From Spirochaetales bacterium (GTDB taxonomy: Bacteria > Spirochaetota > Spirochaetia > JAGLYY01): a stretch of 9,192 bases of DNA. How positions within the stretch are numbered: position 1 is the first letter of the stretch; every line of letters begins with the position of its first letter. Below, piece by piece: positions 6,353 through 9,192 of this stretch. The position numbers and the translations under genes are program-made. The stretch is taken from NCBI GenBank assembly GCA_023131935.1, contig JAGLYY010000119.1, forward strand, positions 1 to 9,192, read 5' to 3'. The notes beneath the pieces were generated by a model. It saw nothing but the letters and a program-made list of their open reading frames with translations, did no database searches and was not told the origin of the DNA.

Positions 6353-8716
6353 TTAATCCTCTTCTGGAATAGTAATACCTGAGGTGAACTTGATATTCTG
6401 TTTTCTAAATTGATCGGGTGTCATTCCATAATTTTTCTTAAAAAGAGTAAAGAAATAGGTGAAGTTGTTTATTCCGACTTTTTCACTGATTACGGGAATA
6501 GTATCATCTGTATGGATTAATAAATCACTCGCTTTCTCAAGCCTTATTTTATTAAGATAATCGTTGAAAGAAATATTGACGATACTCCTGAATAATTTCC
6601 CAAGATATCCGGAAGAAAGTTTTACCATTTGCGCGAGGAGATCAAGACATAGATTCGGATTATCATAGTGCGCTTCTATATATTCCTGAATTTCTTCTAT
6701 CACCTGGATGTTCTTACTGTGTCTTTTTTCATCAAGTTTCGCGCAAATATCAAAACAAATCAGTTTAATCATAGAGGAAATCTCTTCTATTGTATCAGCT
6801 TGAGGTAGTTTATTAATTACCGTATAGTAGTTTTTTGGGTCCGGGCTCTTCGGTATATCGATTATCCGATCAAAATATTTAAGAACACAAAGTAGAAGCT
6901 GACTGGAATAGGGAATTGCATAGTCATAAGGAATTGTGTTTACGAATGCAATGAAATTATCAATTTCCTGTTCCGTTTCTTTCCTGTTATTAAGCTTAAG
7001 GGCGTCAATGAGCTTTTTTTCCACAGAGGCCGGGTATCTGATGTTTTTCTTAAATCGATTCTTTATTGTCTGCCTGCTTATTATTGCTCCATATCCAAAA
7101 AATAAACGGTACTTAAGATACTCGACCGCGGATTGGTACGAAAGATGAATTTCTTCTTTTTTTAAGACGATATCCCCCATGCCGGTTGATAGTGAGCAGC
7201 TGAAATTCCGTTCAACGGTATTACTGATTTCATTGAGGACCAATATCAACTTTTCCCCTGACAGATCATCTTCCAGGAGAATCAGAATGGCTACCTCATC
7301 TTCTCCCATTATGATAATCTCGTTTCGATACTCTCTTCCTATTAATTCATGGATGGTATTTCCAACAGCAAAACGCAATATCGTCTTAGATCTTGTGATA
7401 TATTCATCCTTAAACTGTTTGTATCTATCGAGTTTACATACAACAACGCAATAGAAAGGCGAAGATAACTGTCTGTCTATCTCCTCCAGCATTTCAGGGG
7501 CATCACGAACACCCGGGATATTGTTAACATCTCTAACGTTCTTCTTTAACAGAAAGTGCATGTATGTTTCTTTGAAAACGGGCATAGTCATATTGAGACG
7601 ATTTTCCAGGGAAGATGATTTTTCTCTGGTGCTGGAGAATACATCAAAGATAAGATCGAACTCATTGCCCTCCTGAAACATAGGATTGGTATGAGTACTC
7701 ATAGAACTGATTTTCTTCATCAGAGTTTCCAGTGGATTATAAATTCTGCGTGTAAGCAGAAGTGATACTAATATTCCGGTCAAAATGACCATTAAGGCAA
7801 CAAACAGGGTAATATTCTTGATACGGTAGATATTAGAAAGCAAATGCTCATAAGGCATTATGCTGATAAAAACCCCATCTAAACTACTGGATTTTACATA
7901 AGTAATAAGCTGTTTCTGACTATTCAGTTCCTCTCTAAAACATCCCCTGTCATCAGCAGCGTGAAGGATTTTCCCGATATAGCCATAATCTGAAAAATCG
8001 TTCATGAAAAAATCAGAATTAATATGAGACAGCACAATACCCTCTGAATTTATGATGAATATGCTGTCATCCGGATTATTCCGGATACCACGAATAATGT
8101 CCTGTATATATTTTTCATCAATATCAACTATAATGGCGCATTTCGGTGTTATAGATAATGAATACTTTGGATAAAAGATAAAGGTGAGCACATTATCTGG
8201 TAATCTTGTTTCAAGATCGTCAGATAGAGCAACAGCTCTTGGGAAGAATTCGAAGTATTTCGTTTTATTTCTATTCAAGTTTCTATTGGCAATATCAATA
8301 TCTTCTTCCGAGGATATTATGTTCGCGCTAATGTATCTTTCAGAAATACCATTATAAATACCAATATTATGAATAAAAGGATACGCACTTTTAATCTTAT
8401 TAAGCCGCATCTGGGAGTAATACTCAATAATTGGGTCTCTCTCTTTGGTGAATAAAACCCTGGAAATTTCATTATCAACTACTATCTGATTTCCGATATT
8501 AAAAACCTGTTCATAGATTATGTCATAGGCAAAACTCGTCTGGCTCAATATTGATTTGGATACTTCACCGATCTCTTTTATTGTGCTTGCTGAAAAGAAG
8601 CTGAAAAGGGTAACACAAATTATGATTACCGCGAAAGCAACGAGAAAAATATTGGAAATAAAGATTTTTCTATATATAGCGTAATGCCTAAGGTTGTTCC
8701 AGAACTTCATCTTCAC
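6353..8716 (-). CDS. Membrane-bound AraC-family transcriptional regulator with Cache-like sensor and GGDEF-like domain
   Basis: This is a one-component regulator of 787 aa. A first membrane span (18-42) is followed by an extracytoplasmic region of about 260 residues that resembles a double Cache sensor (for example IFIINSEGIVLS, 219-230, and a later FISIMPYEHL). A second span (302-322) follows, then a HAMP-like linker (RRIYNPLETLMKKI). A cytoplasmic alpha/beta domain includes GEDEVAILI (471-479), which resembles the degenerate GGDEF-like domains of this class and is unlikely to make cyclic-di-GMP. The C-terminal AraC double helix-turn-helix covers about 670-772: LDLLAQMVKLSSGYLGKLFR, then IPVISEKVGINNFTYFFTLFKK and YGMTPDQFRK. 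It most likely senses a sugar outside the membrane and controls the transporter operon directly downstream. No histidine kinase or receiver domain is seen. The start is GTG at 8716 (AGAGGTG 11 nt upstream) or ATG at 8710 (AGGGTG about 10 nt upstream); both are plausible. Confidence 0.9.
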   Translation of the reverse strand: MKMKFWNNLRHYAIYRKIFISNIFLVAFAVIIICVTLFSFFSASTIKEIGEVSKSILSQTSFAYDIIYEQVFNIGNQIVVDNEISRVLFTKERDPIIEYYSQMRLNKIKSAYPFIHNIGIYNGISERYISANIISSEEDIDIANRNLNRNKTKYFEFFPRAVALSDDLETRLPDNVLTFIFYPKYSLSITPKCAIIVDIDEKYIQDIIRGIRNNPDDSIFIINSEGIVLSHINSDFFMNDFSDYGYIGKILHAADDRGCFREELNSQKQLITYVKSSSLDGVFISIMPYEHLLSNIYRIKNITLFVALMVILTGILVSLLLTRRIYNPLETLMKKISSMSTHTNPMFQEGNEFDLIFDVFSSTREKSSSLENRLNMTMPVFKETYMHFLLKKNVRDVNNIPGVRDAPEMLEEIDRQLSSPFYCVVVCKLDRYKQFKDEYITRSKTILRFAVGNTIHELIGREYRNEIIIMGEDEVAILILLEDDLSGEKLILVLNEISNTVERNFSCSLSTGMGDIVLKKEEIHLSYQSAVEYLKYRLFFGYGAIISRQTIKNRFKKNIRYPASVEKKLIDALKLNNRKETEQEIDNFIAFVNTIPYDYAIPYSSQLLLCVLKYFDRIIDIPKSPDPKNYYTVINKLPQADTIEEISSMIKLICFDICAKLDEKRHSKNIQVIEEIQEYIEAHYDNPNLCLDLLAQMVKLSSGYLGKLFRSIVNISFNDYLNKIRLEKASDLLIHTDDTIPVISEKVGINNFTYFFTLFKKNYGMTPDQFRKQNIKFTSGITIPEED

Positions 8717-8747
8717 TTTACACCCTGCACCTCTAATATCAAGAAAA

Positions 8748-8758
8748 TCAGTTACTGA
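8748..8758. promoter_or_regulatory. Palindrome at the regulator transcription start (possible operator)
   Basis: TCAGTTACTGA is an 11-bp perfect palindrome around a central base, immediately after the -10 box of the regulator promoter and covering the expected start point. This would suit an autoregulatory or repressor site. The partner protein is unknown. Confidence 0.35.
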
Positions 8759-8787
8759 ATAATAGGATGATATATTGGTGAGGTCAA
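8759..8787 (-). promoter_or_regulatory. Sigma70-like promoter of the AraC regulator gene
   Basis: On the minus strand TTGACC (8787-8782), a 17-nt spacer and TATTAT (8764-8759) each match five of six consensus positions. Transcription would start near 8752, giving a leader of about 36 nt before the GTG at 8716. It is the best promoter in the window. Confidence 0.7.
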
Positions 8788-8874
8788 CCGCTATAGACTC
8801 TTGAGGAAGAGGACTTCGCGCAGAGGGGCTAAGGGGAAATAGAAGGGGAACAGAATGAACTGCTGCACGCTCAG

Positions 8875-8898
8875 CCCGGACAATGCTGAATTGCCGGG
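8875..8898 (-). terminator. Stem-loop downstream of the right-edge gene (possible terminator)
   Basis: CCCGG (8875-8879) pairs with CCGGG (8894-8898) and CAAT (8881-8884) with ATTG (8890-8893). There is one bulged A (8880) and a 5-nt loop. It begins 38 nt after the minus-strand stop at 8937. No uridine run follows on the minus strand, so it may be a factor-dependent terminator or an RNA-stabilising hairpin rather than a classic intrinsic one. Confidence 0.4.
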
Positions 8899-8936
8899 GG
8901 AATTAAAGGGGCAATACGAATCTTTTCTTTGCCTGG

Positions 8937-9192
8937 TTACGGCACCGGATCCAGATTCTCAACAAAGTACTTGGTTTCGGTCCAGGTATGGCCCGAGGCG
9001 ACATTAAAATGCTGAACACCCTCCCAATCCCCCGTATTTTTCTCACCATCACCGTCCATATCGATCCAGAACCAGAGATAATAGCGCTGGTTTGTCCAGA
9101 TTTTATCTAGGGTGGTCATTTTTGCCCAATAATCATGGGTGGTGTTTGGATAAGCCTCGAAAATTCCACTAATTTCTTCAATAAGTTCGCCA
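8937..9192 (-). CDS. C-terminal part of an unrecognised, probably secreted protein with an EF-hand-like loop (partial)
   Basis: The frame is open from the right edge to TAA 8939-8937, giving 84 residues; the N-terminus lies outside the window. An internal ATG at 9119 has no visible ribosome site, and the open frame continues through it, so this is a protein end and not a 60-residue gene. The visible part is rich in aromatic residues (QRYYLWFWI) and contains DMDGDGEKNTGD (9027-9062), which fits the 12-residue calcium loop D-x-D-x-D-G-x-x-x-x-x-D. It then continues GVQHFNVASGHTWTETKYFVENLDPVP to the stop. Extracytoplasmic beta-rich proteins and lipoproteins often carry such 'DxDxDG' loops. I do not recognise the family. 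It is followed by the stem-loop at 8875-8898 and reads in the same direction as the regulator, but a separate promoter and 220 nt separate them. Confidence 0.6.
   Translation of the reverse strand, partial: GELIEEISGIFEAYPNTTHDYWAKMTTLDKIWTNQRYYLWFWIDMDGDGEKNTGDWEGVQHFNVASGHTWTETKYFVENLDPVP

Larger units (their letters stand above)
8717..8936. other. 220-bp intergenic region between regulator and right-edge gene
   Basis: It holds the regulator promoter and palindrome, a small hairpin upstream of the -35 (CTCTT 8798-8802 with AAGAG 8807-8811), a G-rich stretch on the + strand (three GGGG runs, 8825-8848) and the stem-loop at 8875-8898. I see no coding frame that looks like a gene and no tRNA. 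Confidence 0.6.

Noticed and set aside
6353..8716. Regulator as an active diguanylate cyclase
   Set aside because: The motif is GEDEV, not GGDEF, and the domain sits inside an AraC regulator where such domains are usually non-catalytic.
8937..9119. A complete 60-residue small gene starting at ATG 9119
   Set aside because: The same frame is open upstream to the window edge and no ribosome site precedes the ATG, so it is the end of a longer protein.
1..9192. tRNA, rRNA, CRISPR array, insertion sequence or phage genes
   Set aside because: No cloverleaf, regularly spaced repeats, transposase motifs or terminal inverted repeats were seen by eye on either strand.

Overview
The window looks like a carbohydrate-utilisation locus of a moderately AT-rich bacterium, most likely a spirochaete. 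The taxonomic hint comes mainly from the solute-binding protein, whose N-terminus ends VFA followed by RGGQEE and has no lipobox cysteine. That 'VFA-x-GG-x-E' start is frequent in spirochaete binding proteins. This is inference, because no rRNA or marker gene is present.

Layout. Positions 1-159 (+) hold the last 52 codons of a protein whose tail resembles GH38 alpha-mannosidases. It converges on a six-gene block read entirely from the minus strand, with a two-sided stem-loop terminator (177-207) between them. In transcription order the minus block is: a membrane-bound AraC-type regulator (8716-6353); a 188-nt gap with a candidate promoter; two ABC sugar permeases of the LplB and LplC/YtcP types (6164-5184 and 5181-4288, 2 nt apart); an extracellular solute-binding protein (4239-2725); a GT-A fold glycosyltransferase (2694-1420); and a GH130-family mannoside phosphorylase or hydrolase (about 1381-245). 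Gaps inside the block from the permeases onward are 2-48 nt, so these five genes are probably one operon. Upstream of the regulator, a well-formed sigma70-like promoter (TTGACC-N17-TATTAT) lies in a 220-nt intergenic region. The right edge (8937-9192, -) carries the C-terminal 84 residues of an unrecognised, probably secreted protein with an EF-hand-like Asp loop.

How the genes may work together (inference). The regulator probably senses an extracytoplasmic signal through its Cache-like domain and controls the transporter operon. The binding protein and two permeases import an oligosaccharide, using an ATPase encoded elsewhere because none is here. GH130 would cleave a beta-mannoside inside the cell, and the neighbouring GH38-like enzyme would cleave alpha-mannosides, giving a mannose theme. 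The odd member is the glycosyltransferase between the importer and the phosphorylase. Import-and-degrade loci do not normally need one, so the locus may also make or remodel a mannose-containing glycan. This is the best candidate here for something undescribed, but the sequence does not reveal the acceptor or donor.
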